Below the pieces are notes generated by a model. That model saw only the letters and a list, made by a program, of their open reading frames with translations. It was not told the origin of the DNA and made no database searches. Shown here piece by piece: positions 25,401 through 34,990 of a stretch of DNA of 64,000 bases. This DNA comes from Chitinophagaceae bacterium (GTDB lineage: Bacteria; Bacteroidota; Bacteroidia; Chitinophagales; Chitinophagaceae). The translations under genes and the position numbers were made by a program. Position 1 is the stretch's first letter; every line of letters begins with the position of its first letter. Location of the stretch: assembly GCA_016719015.1 (NCBI GenBank), contig JADKAZ010000004.1, positions 62,001 through 126,000 of the forward strand, in the 5' to 3' direction.

Positions 25401-28400
25401 ATGTTCCGTACACTGGTAATTTTTGCCATTGTGCTTGCCTCTTTCACAAAGGCAAACGCAGGTTACTTTAATAGCATTATTACCGATACCACCCGATACC
25501 CACTTTACGACAGATACGGAGACCCCTACTCAAACCCCAACCGCAATACTTTTGATTTCAGGGATACAGGTTTTATCAAACGGACGATTGAATACGACCC
25601 GAAAACAAATCAATACTACATTGTTGAAAAAATAGGTAATCAATATTATCGTACTCCCACATCTTTCAGTATGGAAGAATTTGTCCGCTTGCAGGGGAGA
25701 AAAGATGAACGGGATTATTTCAAGAAAAGGGCTGCCCTGCTTTCTAATATGAACCGTCGGCTTTTTAAGCCAAAATTCAGGGTGACGGACGATTTATTTA
25801 ACCGGCTTATGGGGGTGGGTCCAGACGGTAAAGTAAAGATTGACATAAAGCCCTCCGGTTATGTTGATTTGCTGGCGGGGTACCAGGGACAAAATATTAA
25901 AAACCCAACTTTGCCTGAAAGGGCAAGACGAAATGGCGGATTTGATTTTAACATGAATTCGCAGCTTCAGGTAGATGCTAATATTGGCGACAAGCTAAAG
26001 CTTCCCATTAATTATAACACCTTAGCCAATTTTAATTTTGAGAACCAGTTAAAATTAGATTACCAGGGTAAAGATGATGAGATATTAAAAATATTCCAGG
26101 CTGGTAACACCAACTTTGCCTCTAAGGGAACACTGATTCCCGGGGCGCAATCCTTATTCGGTCTTAAAACACAACTCCAGTTCGGTAAATTATTTATTAC
26201 AACGGTGTTGGCTAACCAACAATCGCAGCGCCAATCACTTGGTCTGTCTGGCGGTAATGCATCACAGACATTCAGTATCAGGTCTGATGAGTATGATGAA
26301 AACCGTCACTTCCTCATGTCGCAGTACTTCCGGAATAATTATAATAAGGCAATGAAAAATTTACCGGTGGTTAATTCACCGGTTCAGATATTAAGATTGG
26401 AAGTATGGGTAACTAATCGTAATGGTGCCACTACAGATACCAGGGATGTTGTGGCCTTAATGGATTTAGGAGAAAATGTTCCTTTCAGCCCATTATGGAC
26501 CGGCACATCCGATCCGTTGCCCCGCAATGCTGCTAATAGTTTGTACTCAACGATTTTTAATAATCCCAATGCCCGTAATTCATCATTAGTGCAATCAACC
26601 TTAACCGGACTTGGTCTTTTGCCGGTACAGGATTTTGAAAAAACATTTGCCCGCAAGCTGCAGCCCAACGATTATTTTTTTAATGAAAGAGTAGGCTTTC
26701 TTTCCTTGAACCAGCCATTGCAACCCGATGAAGTATTAGGTATCGCATTTCAATATACGTATAATGGAAGGGTGTTCCAGGTAGGTGAATTTTCTACTGA
26801 TGTTACACCTGATACCTCCGGAACTTCTCAACGAGTCTTGTTTTTGAAATTATTGAAAGCTACTTCTCAACGTACTAATCTTCCTCTGTGGGATTTAATG
26901 ATGAAGAATGTTTATTCAGTTGGCTATGGCCAGTTAGAACGACAGGATTTCAAACTTGACCTTGTATATGAAGAGCCAAGCCTGGGTGAAAAGAGATATT
27001 TACCGGCTGATAGTGTTATTGTTGCTTACAAAGGAGCACCGATTATTTCATTGGTTAATCTGGACCGGTTAAATAATCAGAATGACCCACAGCCAGATGG
27101 TATATTTGATTTTGTAGAAGGCTTTACCGTTATTTCCCAGCAAAGCCGTATTATATTTCCTGTGCTGGAACCTTTTGGTCATGACCTTGACTATGTTTTC
27201 GCCACACCTGATTTGCGAAGACGATATTTATATTACCCTTTATACGATACGATTAAGGCCATAGCTCAAACTTATGCAAATCTTAACCGGTTCAAGTTAG
27301 TTGGTAAGTCAAAATCTTCCGGCTCTGCAAGTGGTGGAGGCTCCAGTACCAGCAGCGATTATCAATTGGGTTATAATATCCCCCGTGGCTCTGTATCCGT
27401 AACAGCAGGCGGACAAACGCTGCAGGAAAATGTGGATTATGAAATCAATTATGATTTGGGAACACTGCGGGTTACCAACCAGGCTATTATTAATTCAGGA
27501 ATTCCTGTAAACATAGCATTCGAAAATAACCAGGCATTTGGGCTACAGCAAAAAAGTTTCCTTGGTGTTCGGCTTGATTATCTCGCCAATAAAAAGCTGA
27601 CACTTGGTGCTACTATAGTTCGATTAGCTGAACGGCCATTCTTTGTAAAACAAACTTATGGCGATGATCCGATTAAGAATACCATGTATGGATTTGATAT
27701 TGATTATCGCAATAATTTACCCCGACTTACAAAATGGTTAGATAAGTTGCCTTTCTATTCTACCAAGGCTATGTCTTCCATTACAGCTTATGCAGAAGCT
27801 GCAGTCCTGGATCCGGGTCATCCGAAACAAATTAATGGCTCCGATAAAACTGGCCAGATATATATTGATGACTTTGAAGGAACGAGGGCAGGCATAGATC
27901 TAAGATTTCCTTTAATTAGCTGGACAATTGCTTCTATTCCCCAGGGAAATAATGGCCCCGGCGGCTTTTCCCCATTATTTCCTGAGTCGGCACTAAACAA
28001 TAACCTTACAACCGGATATAACCGGGCAAAAATTGCCTGGTACAATATTGAATCTGTATTGCAGGAAAAAAATAATTCTAACAATCCACTGAAAGGCAAC
28101 CTGGCAGAACTATCCAAACCAGAAACAAGACAAGTCTTGCGAAAAGAAATTTTTCCAAGGGTAAGTACACAGTTCGGTGAAGGATTATTAACAACATTTG
28201 ACCTTGCTTTTTTCCCGAAGGATAAAGGGCCTTACAACTTTGAAGCAAGGAATACAAGAGTAGGTGCTGATGGTAAACTGATCAATCCCAAACAGGCATG
28301 GGGTGGTTTGATGCGAAATATTGACCAGACTGATTTTGAAACTGGCAACATTGAGTACATTGAATTCTGGTTACAGGATCCATTTATATCACCCCGATTT

Positions 28401-30287
28401 AATCCAGCCGGTGGTCAATTATATTTTAACCTGGGTAATATTTCAGAAGATATATTAAGAGATGGAAAAAGACAATATGAAAATGGGCTACCCACTCCTA
28501 CAAACAATGCAAGAGTAGATACTAATACGGTGTGGGGACAAGTTCCTGCCAATCCAATGCAGGTAACGAATGCTTTCAGTAATGAGCCAACAGATCGCAA
28601 ATTCCAGGATGTTGGTTATGATGGATTATCTGATACGGCAGAGCAAAGAAAATTTGCCCCCTATATTAATAGCCTGCAATCCAGTTTTGGAACAGGAGCA
28701 TTGATTTATCAAAAAGCACTGGCTGATCCTTCATCCGATAATTTTAAAGCATACCGTGACCCTTCCTTTGATGCAGCACCAGTTACCGGCATCCTGGAAA
28801 GATATAAAAACATCAATAATCCGAATGGCAACTCGCCAATCAATGAAAATAATTCACAGTTTGTCAATGCTTTTACCCAGTATCCTGATGCAGAAGAATT
28901 GAACAGGGATAACACGATGAACGAGGTGGAAGAATATTTTCAGTATAAAGTGGATATTAAACCCAATATGATATCGGGTACTAACTTTATTACAGATGTA
29001 AGAACCCCTACCATAACATTAGCCGATGGCACTACCCGTGTAGAAAAATGGTACCTCTTCCGCATACCCATAGCCCAGTACGAATTAAAAGTGGGCAATA
29101 TTCCTGATTTTAAATCAATTCGTTTTCTCAGGATGTTTGTCAACGGTTTTGAAGATTCAGTTGTAATGCGTTTTGGTAAATTGGAATTAGTCCGCAACCA
29201 ATGGAGAAAATTCAGGAATAATATCGATACTACCGGTATGTTTACCACTCTTCCCACACCTGATCCCACATCTGTAAACGTATTGGCAGTTAATATTGAA
29301 GAGAATGACCAGCGTCAACCAATTCCATATCGCATCCCTCCGGGTATAGAAAGACAACAGCAAATCAGTAATAATAATGTACCACTTTTCCTGAATGAGC
29401 AATCTATCAGTATGCAGGTGTGTGGGCTTCCCCAGTATGATGCAAGAGGCATCTTCAAAACCTTTAACCTGGATATGCGCCAATATGGAAGATTAAGTAT
29501 GTTTATTCATGCTGAATCTGTACAGAATGCACAACCACTGGAGGATGGCGACTTAAGAGGGGTGGTAAGAATCGGAAACGATTTCTCGGGTAACTATTAT
29601 GAAATAAAAATTCCACTCACCATAACGCCACCCGGTACTACCGACTCGTTGAGAATATGGCCGGAAGTTAACAACCTCGATTTTGATTTAAGTGAATTAA
29701 CTGACCTCAAATTCAGAAGGAACAGGGCAGGAATTTCTCCATCAGCCTATTATAGTGAAACAAATGCCGACGGGAGAACTTATGCTCTGATTGGTAACCC
29801 GAATCTTGGTGAAGTAAGGGGAATGTTACTGGGTGTGGAAAATGTGAATCAGGAATCACTATGTGCCGAAGTATGGTTTAATGAATTGCGGTTTTCCAAA
29901 TTAGATGAAGCAGGTGGTTGGGCAGCTCTTGCAAGGGTTGATGTAAGGCTTGCTGATTTAGGTACCCTTACATTAGCTGGTACAGCAAGAAGCAAAGGTT
30001 TCGGTCCATTAGAAGGAAGAGTGAATGACAGGCAACGGGAAGATGTTTATACGTTTGATGTTTCCGCAAATATTGAAGCCGGTAAATTATTGCCGAAAAA
30101 ATTGGGTCTGCAGATACCACTTTATGCCGGTATCAGCCAGGTGTATAAAACTCCGGAGTATGATCCTTATGCACTTGATTTGAAATTAAAAGATGTTTTG
30201 AAAGATGCTCCGGGTGATAAAGGGATTCTATCCGCAACGATGCAAAGGATGTTACAACCATCAAAACCATCAATCTTACCAATGTAA
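25401..30287 (+). CDS. sprA: SprA/Sov T9SS translocon protein, N-terminal part (frameshifted)
   Basis: About 1628 residues after a signal peptide (MFRTLVIFAIVLASFTKANA; ATG at 25401 preferred over TTG at 25380). SprA is the very large outer-membrane barrel through which T9SS cargo leaves the cell. Repeated SprA blocks are visible: GYVDLLAGYQGQNIKNPTLP, NYNTLANFNFENQLKLDY, GAQSLFGLKTQLQFGK, DDFEGTRAGIDLRFPLISW and VWFNELRFSKLDEAGGWAA. Coding is intact to about codon 1613. There the frame changes: one missing G after 30239 would join it to the next ORF, giving SATDAKDVTTIKTINLTNVK across the joint. As printed it ends 16 codons later at a stop. Confidence 0.93.
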   Translation: MFRTLVIFAIVLASFTKANAGYFNSIITDTTRYPLYDRYGDPYSNPNRNTFDFRDTGFIKRTIEYDPKTNQYYIVEKIGNQYYRTPTSFSMEEFVRLQGRKDERDYFKKRAALLSNMNRRLFKPKFRVTDDLFNRLMGVGPDGKVKIDIKPSGYVDLLAGYQGQNIKNPTLPERARRNGGFDFNMNSQLQVDANIGDKLKLPINYNTLANFNFENQLKLDYQGKDDEILKIFQAGNTNFASKGTLIPGAQSLFGLKTQLQFGKLFITTVLANQQSQRQSLGLSGGNASQTFSIRSDEYDENRHFLMSQYFRNNYNKAMKNLPVVNSPVQILRLEVWVTNRNGATTDTRDVVALMDLGENVPFSPLWTGTSDPLPRNAANSLYSTIFNNPNARNSSLVQSTLTGLGLLPVQDFEKTFARKLQPNDYFFNERVGFLSLNQPLQPDEVLGIAFQYTYNGRVFQVGEFSTDVTPDTSGTSQRVLFLKLLKATSQRTNLPLWDLMMKNVYSVGYGQLERQDFKLDLVYEEPSLGEKRYLPADSVIVAYKGAPIISLVNLDRLNNQNDPQPDGIFDFVEGFTVISQQSRIIFPVLEPFGHDLDYVFATPDLRRRYLYYPLYDTIKAIAQTYANLNRFKLVGKSKSSGSASGGGSSTSSDYQLGYNIPRGSVSVTAGGQTLQENVDYEINYDLGTLRVTNQAIINSGIPVNIAFENNQAFGLQQKSFLGVRLDYLANKKLTLGATIVRLAERPFFVKQTYGDDPIKNTMYGFDIDYRNNLPRLTKWLDKLPFYSTKAMSSITAYAEAAVLDPGHPKQINGSDKTGQIYIDDFEGTRAGIDLRFPLISWTIASIPQGNNGPGGFSPLFPESALNNNLTTGYNRAKIAWYNIESVLQEKNNSNNPLKGNLAELSKPETRQVLRKEIFPRVSTQFGEGLLTTFDLAFFPKDKGPYNFEARNTRVGADGKLINPKQAWGGLMRNIDQTDFETGNIEYIEFWLQDPFISPRFNPAGGQLYFNLGNISEDILRDGKRQYENGLPTPTNNARVDTNTVWGQVPANPMQVTNAFSNEPTDRKFQDVGYDGLSDTAEQRKFAPYINSLQSSFGTGALIYQKALADPSSDNFKAYRDPSFDAAPVTGILERYKNINNPNGNSPINENNSQFVNAFTQYPDAEELNRDNTMNEVEEYFQYKVDIKPNMISGTNFITDVRTPTITLADGTTRVEKWYLFRIPIAQYELKVGNIPDFKSIRFLRMFVNGFEDSVVMRFGKLELVRNQWRKFRNNIDTTGMFTTLPTPDPTSVNVLAVNIEENDQRQPIPYRIPPGIERQQQISNNNVPLFLNEQSISMQVCGLPQYDARGIFKTFNLDMRQYGRLSMFIHAESVQNAQPLEDGDLRGVVRIGNDFSGNYYEIKIPLTITPPGTTDSLRIWPEVNNLDFDLSELTDLKFRRNRAGISPSAYYSETNADGRTYALIGNPNLGEVRGMLLGVENVNQESLCAEVWFNELRFSKLDEAGGWAALARVDVRLADLGTLTLAGTARSKGFGPLEGRVNDRQREDVYTFDVSANIEAGKLLPKKLGLQIPLYAGISQVYKTPEYDPYALDLKLKDVLKDAPGDKGILSATMQRMLQPSKPSILPM
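30239..30241 (+). other. Frameshift point in sprA
   Basis: The printed CCGCAACGATGCAAAGG reads SATMQR. Adding one G after the ACG codon gives S-A-T-D-A-K and moves into the frame of the downstream SprA half, which is open from here without a break. Confidence 0.8.
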
Positions 30288-30382
30288 AAAAATTAAAGAC
30301 GGATGGTAAAAGGCCTAAAATATGGAGTATTACAAATTTTGATTTCAATTATTCCTATATCCAGACGCTAAGCCAAAATCCT

Positions 30383-32773
30383 TTGATAGAGAAAGATGAA
30401 CTGAGGCGTACCCGTGGTGCTCTTGGCTATACTTACGCTCCACAAACTAAACCTTTCGAACCCTTTAAGAAATTGATTAAATCAAAATCTAAATGGCTGC
30501 AATTAATCAAGGATATTAATTTCAATTATGCGCCATCTCAAATTTCTTTTAAGGCTGATGTATTCCGCCAATTTGGTGCTACCCGTGTACGAAATGTGGG
30601 AGGAGGTCCCTATAAAATTCCGGAGACATACAACAAGTATTTTACATTCGACCGGTATTATATTATGCAGTGGAACCTGACCCGTTCCATATCCATTGAC
30701 TATATGGCTACTAATAATGCCAGGATAGACGAGCCTTTTGGTCGTATTGACAGTAAAATTAAAAAGGATTCTATACGCAGTAACCTGTTTAAAGGTGGAC
30801 GAAATACCAACTTTCGCCAGGAAGTAACGGCTACTTATAATGTGCCCACCAATAAAATTCCTTTATTAGACTGGACAACACTTCGTGCCAGCTATAACAC
30901 CCGGTATAACTGGCTTGCATCATCTCAGTTGCCTGAATCAAGGTTATTGGGTAATACGTTAGCAAATACCCAGACAAGAACCATCAACGGAGAATTGAAA
31001 TTTGAGGAGTTGTATAACAAATGGAGGTTCTTACGGGCGGTGAATTCATCTGCACCACCTCAACAACAGAATGCAGATAGTAAAGGTAAAGACGGTGATA
31101 AAAAAGGAGATGCTAAAAAAGGTGATGCTAAGAAAGGCAATCCCAAAAACGGGGATACAAAAACAGGCGACGTCAATCAGATTCAGCAATTGCCCGGCCA
31201 ACAACAAATTGCTACTTCCGGTGGAGTAAGATATGATACGATAAGAAATAAGAAAGGGAAAATAATAAAGATCAAAAAAATTAAAGAAAAGAAAGTTAAG
31301 GCAAAGAAAGATCCTAATCAATTACCCGAAATAAGCCCGTTACCTAAATTCTTCCTCCGGTTGTTAACGTCAGTTAAAAGAGCAGCCATTCAATACACGG
31401 AAGATTTTGGAACCACTTTACCGGGTTATATGGATAGTACTCAATTTTTGGGGAATAATTTTAAAAGCAGGGAACCCGGCTTTGCATACATTTTCGGGTA
31501 TCAACCGGATACCAACTGGATAAATAAGTTTGGGGCCAAAGGATTACTCTCGATGGATACACTGGTATCTGAAATGATACGGCAACGTTACAACCAACGG
31601 CTCAACCTTACTGCACAGGTAAGTCCTTTCCGTGATTTTAATATTGATATCAATCTTGATAAAACATACGACAAACAATATTCGGAGTTATATAAAGACA
31701 CCAGTAAGTTTGATAATGTTGGTTTAACAAGATTAAATCCATATGCATTGGGTAGTTTCTCTGTCAGTTATATTTCTTACCAAACATTGTTTACCAAATT
31801 TAACCCAAGTGTTATTTCAGAAACCTTCAAAGAATTTGAAAGCAACAGGGCTATCCTTTCTAAAAAGCTATCCGGGCTCAATCCTTACCAGGGAGGTGTT
31901 ATAGATCCGAACGATCCAAACTATTTTAAAGGATATGGCCGCTATGCACAGGATGTGGTAATTCCGGCATTCCTTGCTGCCTATAGCAAAAAAGATCCGA
32001 CAAGTATTAAGCTGACCAAAAACAGCAACCCCAACCTGCGTTCAAATCCTTTCTCCGGTATAATACCTAAACCCAACTGGACGGTTACGTATACAGGTTT
32101 GTCAAGACTGAGAGGAATGGATAAAATATTTACGAATTTCAGTATCCGTCATGGCTATCACAGTACATTCAGCATGAACAGCTTTAATACGGCGTTATTA
32201 TTTACTGACCCTAACCGTGTTGGCTATCCATTCTTCAGGGATACATTGACGGGCAATTATATTCCTTACTTCCTTGTCCCTAACATTACTATCCAGGAAG
32301 CATTTGATCCGTTGATTGAAATTGATATGACTTTCACTAACCAGTTGACGGCAAGGTTTGAATTTAAAAAGAGCCGTCAGCTCAGTTTGAGTTTGATTGA
32401 TTACCAGCTGGCCGAAAACCGTTCTACCGAAGTAACCTTTGGTTTTAACTGGAGACAGAAAGGTATTCCGATTATTAAGAATCTGAGGATCGGTAAAAAT
32501 GGAATGAAGCTGGACAATGATGTTACGTTCAAGTTTGACTTTAGTCTTCGGGATGATGCTACTTCTAATAGTAAACTTGACCAGAACCAGGCATTTGGTA
32601 CCGCCGGACAAAAAGTAATTCGCATTGCGCCGTCTATAGATTATATACTTAACAACAGGGTCAGTATGAAGCTGTACTTTGAACAGACCCGGAACATTCC
32701 TAAGATCAGTAATTCATTCCCTATTACAAATACAAGAGGCGGTTTGCAAATCAGGATTTCGCTGACGCAATGA
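30383..32773 (+). CDS. sprA: SprA/Sov T9SS translocon protein, C-terminal part
   Basis: 796 residues from the first alternative start (TTG), but the coding frame is continuous from 30239. It continues the SprA barrel: FKKLIKSKSKWLQLIKDINFNYAPS, PNWTVTYTGLSRL, FSIRHGYHSTFSMNSFN and the closing RISLTQ typical of a beta-barrel C-terminus. Residues about 232-275 are an unusual Lys/Gly/Asp-rich low-complexity insert built on GDAKKG units, followed by KKGKIIKIKKIKEKKVKAKK. Together the two parts would give about 2450 residues, the usual SprA size. Confidence 0.92.
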   Translation: MIEKDELRRTRGALGYTYAPQTKPFEPFKKLIKSKSKWLQLIKDINFNYAPSQISFKADVFRQFGATRVRNVGGGPYKIPETYNKYFTFDRYYIMQWNLTRSISIDYMATNNARIDEPFGRIDSKIKKDSIRSNLFKGGRNTNFRQEVTATYNVPTNKIPLLDWTTLRASYNTRYNWLASSQLPESRLLGNTLANTQTRTINGELKFEELYNKWRFLRAVNSSAPPQQQNADSKGKDGDKKGDAKKGDAKKGNPKNGDTKTGDVNQIQQLPGQQQIATSGGVRYDTIRNKKGKIIKIKKIKEKKVKAKKDPNQLPEISPLPKFFLRLLTSVKRAAIQYTEDFGTTLPGYMDSTQFLGNNFKSREPGFAYIFGYQPDTNWINKFGAKGLLSMDTLVSEMIRQRYNQRLNLTAQVSPFRDFNIDINLDKTYDKQYSELYKDTSKFDNVGLTRLNPYALGSFSVSYISYQTLFTKFNPSVISETFKEFESNRAILSKKLSGLNPYQGGVIDPNDPNYFKGYGRYAQDVVIPAFLAAYSKKDPTSIKLTKNSNPNLRSNPFSGIIPKPNWTVTYTGLSRLRGMDKIFTNFSIRHGYHSTFSMNSFNTALLFTDPNRVGYPFFRDTLTGNYIPYFLVPNITIQEAFDPLIEIDMTFTNQLTARFEFKKSRQLSLSLIDYQLAENRSTEVTFGFNWRQKGIPIIKNLRIGKNGMKLDNDVTFKFDFSLRDDATSNSKLDQNQAFGTAGQKVIRIAPSIDYILNNRVSMKLYFEQTRNIPKISNSFPITNTRGGLQIRISLTQ

Positions 32774-32849
32774 TGAACAACATTTTTCTCCAGCTGAGAA
32801 GATGAACTGTAACCAGGTGTTTGCAGATAATAGCTAAAAATAGTTTGAT

Positions 32850-32880
32850 AAAGCAGTAAGATTCTTACTGCTTTATTTAT
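32850..32880 (+). terminator. Rho-independent terminator after sprA
   Basis: AAAGCAGTAAG (32850-32860), loop ATT, CTTACTGCTTT (32864-32874), then an AT-rich tail. Confidence 0.85.
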
Positions 32881-33010
32881 TTAGGGAGCTGCATAAAACA
32901 TGTTGGCGGTTACTGCAATTCGTTGTTTAATACTGGCATTTGATTTTGTTCAGGGCGCTGCAACTAAAAGCGGAGATTAGTCAAATATTCTTATCAACGA
33001 TATGTCCAAT

Positions 33011-33039
33011 AAAAAATCCCGGTTACAATGACCGGGATT
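33011..33039 (-). terminator. Rho-independent terminator of the 33.1-kb secreted protein gene
   Basis: AATCCCGGT (33015-33023) pairs with ACCGGGATT (33031-33039); the A-run at 33011-33016 is a U-tract on the minus strand, 20 bp after the gene's stop. Confidence 0.85.
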
Positions 33040-33058
33040 CCTATAGAAAAATTTTTCA

Positions 33059-33574
33059 TTAAGGTGTATGTGAAGGAGGAGTGACCGCACCCACATCAGC
33101 ACCTGTTCTTTTAAACAACATTACATATCCACAGAGGTTCTTTTTCTTTTGTTTGTTTACCTGTACCGGTTTCATCATATGAAATTCAGAGGTATTGGGT
33201 ACATAAGAATACACGATTACATTGCCATCTATTTCGCCCCACCTTTTCTGCCGGAAGATGACTTGTCTTTCCTGCCAGTCGTACATCCTTACTTCATAAA
33301 GTTTGGAGCTATAATCACCAATAAAAACAAACTGGTACCAGCTGCCCTGGGTTAGAGGAACAATCACAGGCATTTCAAATTCACTTTCCATACTGATCGA
33401 TGCTTCTTTCAGCAATACATACCCCTGGTCGCCATATAATCCTTTGAGGCTGTCAACCTGTTTACTGATCATGTCATTACTGCAGGATTGCAGGCGGATA
33501 ACTTCATTTTTTTGTGAAAAAGCAGTAGTGCTTATAAAGGCTAAAGCTGTAAGAAAGAGAAGTGGTTTTTTCAT
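33059..33574 (-). CDS. Secreted protein of unknown function
   Basis: 171 residues with a clear signal peptide (MKKPLLFLTALAFISTTAFS, cleavage before QKNEV). The mature part is mixed alpha/beta with the blocks VLLKEASISMESEFEMPVIV, WYQFVFIGDYSSKLYEVRMYDW and CGYVMLFKRTG; it has two cysteines and no lipobox. I do not recognise a family. A terminator follows and about 210 bp of empty sequence precedes it, so it is probably monocistronic. Confidence 0.8.
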   Translation of the reverse strand: MKKPLLFLTALAFISTTAFSQKNEVIRLQSCSNDMISKQVDSLKGLYGDQGYVLLKEASISMESEFEMPVIVPLTQGSWYQFVFIGDYSSKLYEVRMYDWQERQVIFRQKRWGEIDGNVIVYSYVPNTSEFHMMKPVQVNKQKKKNLCGYVMLFKRTGADVGAVTPPSHTP

Positions 33575-33788
33575 AACTGGTACAGATGATATTGGGACTG
33601 TGACATAAATGTAATAACTGGTTTTCAGTGATTTAAATTCTACTGCCTCTTTAAAGACATATTTGACGGTTTACAGTACATTTTCGCAGGGATTCTACGG
33701 CAAGTTTCGGGCCAACGGGGTGGATGAGGTAGTTACAAAGTAATGAAAATATCCGGGCCGGCAGATTTTATTGACATGAATCAACCAA

Positions 33789-34547
33789 CTATTGACGATT
33801 AAAGAAAATTGCATCCGCCTGTTGGGTACAGGTAATAGACAAATCATTTATACAAACATGGGATGGCAGGGTAGTGCAGTAATAAATCACCTCAGCCACA
33901 TCTTCTGCTGTAAGGGGTTTCAGCCCATCATATATTTTTTTGGCAGTGCCTTCATCACCTTTAAAACGGACCAGCGAAAATTCTGTTTCTGCTGCACCGG
34001 GGTTAATAGAAGTTACTTTAATATTATGACGAAGAAGGTCTATCCGCATACCCTGGCTGATGGCATCTACTGCATACTTACTGGCACAATAGACATTTCC
34101 TTTTTCATACACTTGCTTACCTGCCACCGATCCCATGTTGATGATGTGGCCTTGTTTTCTTGGAACCATTAACTGTGATACGGCTTTCGCCACATACAGA
34201 AAGCCTTTTACATTAGTATCAATCATAGTATTCCAATCGCTGAGGTCTCCTTCTTCAAAATAGTCACGGCCCAATGCAAGACCTGCATTATTGACCAGCA
34301 CATCAATGGCTTTCCAGTCTTCCGGAATATGCCCGATGGATTCAAACACTGCTTTTTCATCCTGCACATCAAAAGGCAATTGCAGCACCGCTACATTGTA
34401 TTTTTTTTCTAATTCGTCGGCAAGCACTTGCAACCGGTCTGCTCTTCTTCCATTGAGAATAAGGTCGTAACCATGCGCAGCAAATTTATAAGCAGCGGAT
34501 TCTCCGAATCCTGAAGTGGCACCGGTGATGAAAACGATTTTTGACAT
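33789..34547 (-). CDS. Short-chain dehydrogenase/reductase (YdfG-like)
   Basis: About 252 residues starting MSKIVFITGATSGFGES; the glycine-rich NAD(P) site is TGATSGFG, the NNAG motif is VLVNNAGLAL, and the catalytic Ser and Y-x-x-x-K are in NMGSVAGKQ and VYCASKYAVD. The arginine pair in LNGRRADRL suggests NADP preference. Close relatives reduce 3-hydroxy acids such as serine. The start at 34547 is chosen because the 8 extra residues of the longer frame only translate the adjacent GTGAATG heptads. Confidence 0.93.
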   Translation of the reverse strand: MSKIVFITGATSGFGESAAYKFAAHGYDLILNGRRADRLQVLADELEKKYNVAVLQLPFDVQDEKAVFESIGHIPEDWKAIDVLVNNAGLALGRDYFEEGDLSDWNTMIDTNVKGFLYVAKAVSQLMVPRKQGHIINMGSVAGKQVYEKGNVYCASKYAVDAISQGMRIDLLRHNIKVTSINPGAAETEFSLVRFKGDEGTAKKIYDGLKPLTAEDVAEVIYYCTTLPSHVCINDLSITCTQQADAIFFNRQ

Positions 34548-34552
34548 AGATT

Positions 34553-34990
34553 GTGAATGGTGAATGGTCAATAGTCAATTTTGGGTCTCTGATTTAATCA
34601 ATCCGCTCAGCAATTTAAAGCAAATAATCATTGTTTCGCCCAACTTTGAAGTATCAACATTCTTCAAATATTCAAGGTCATTGGCGATATCTAATGCAGC
34701 GTCAATTTCAATAAGTGAACCCCGGGCTATTTCATAGTATCTTTTTCTTTCAGTTTCAGATTTTCTTGAGGCTCCTTCTGCGATATTTAAATACACTGAA
34801 ACAGCAGCTCTTCTTATTTGTGTAGACATTCCAAACTTTTCATCAGCCGGAAGAATATTAGTCATTTTGTAGCATTCGGAAACAAACTGTCTTGCCGTAT
34901 TAAATACGTCAAGTTTCTGATGATTGAGTTTTAGAAACATGCTAATATTTTATAGTGAGCCTTATTGACAATTCACTATTGACAATTGAC
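34553..34990. mobile_element. Heptad inverted-repeat element A carrying a four-helix-bundle gene
   Basis: Left arm 34553-34580 is four in-phase heptads: GTGAATG, GTGAATG, GTCAATA, GTCAATT. Right arm 34963-34990 on the minus strand is four in-phase heptads: GTCAATT, GTCAATA, GTGAATT, GTCAATA. The right arm starts on the stop codon of the T9SS gene (CTA at 34990-34992) and the left arm overlaps the stop codon of the enclosed gene. Calling it mobile is an inference from its architecture and from its counterpart at 58.2 kb; no transposase or target duplication is visible. Confidence 0.5.
34575..34940 (-). CDS. Four-helix-bundle protein (S23 / IVP family)
   Basis: 121 residues, all helical. Signature blocks are LDVFNTARQFVSECYKMT, FGMSTQIRRAAVSVYLNIAEGASR and YYEIARGSLIEIDAALDIAND, matching the family (TIGR02436) found in 23S rRNA intervening sequences and scattered in Bacteroidota genomes; related to the Avd accessory fold of diversity-generating retroelements. 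Function unknown, nucleic-acid binding is suspected for the fold. It fills the space between inverted heptad arms, and a second family member at 58.3 kb has the same setting. Confidence 0.93.
   Translation of the reverse strand: MFLKLNHQKLDVFNTARQFVSECYKMTNILPADEKFGMSTQIRRAAVSVYLNIAEGASRKSETERKRYYEIARGSLIEIDAALDIANDLEYLKNVDTSKLGETMIICFKLLSGLIKSETQN

Noticed and set aside
34575..34940. Diversity-generating retroelement (Avd-like protein)
   Set aside because: No reverse transcriptase, template repeat or variable region was found nearby; only the fold is related.
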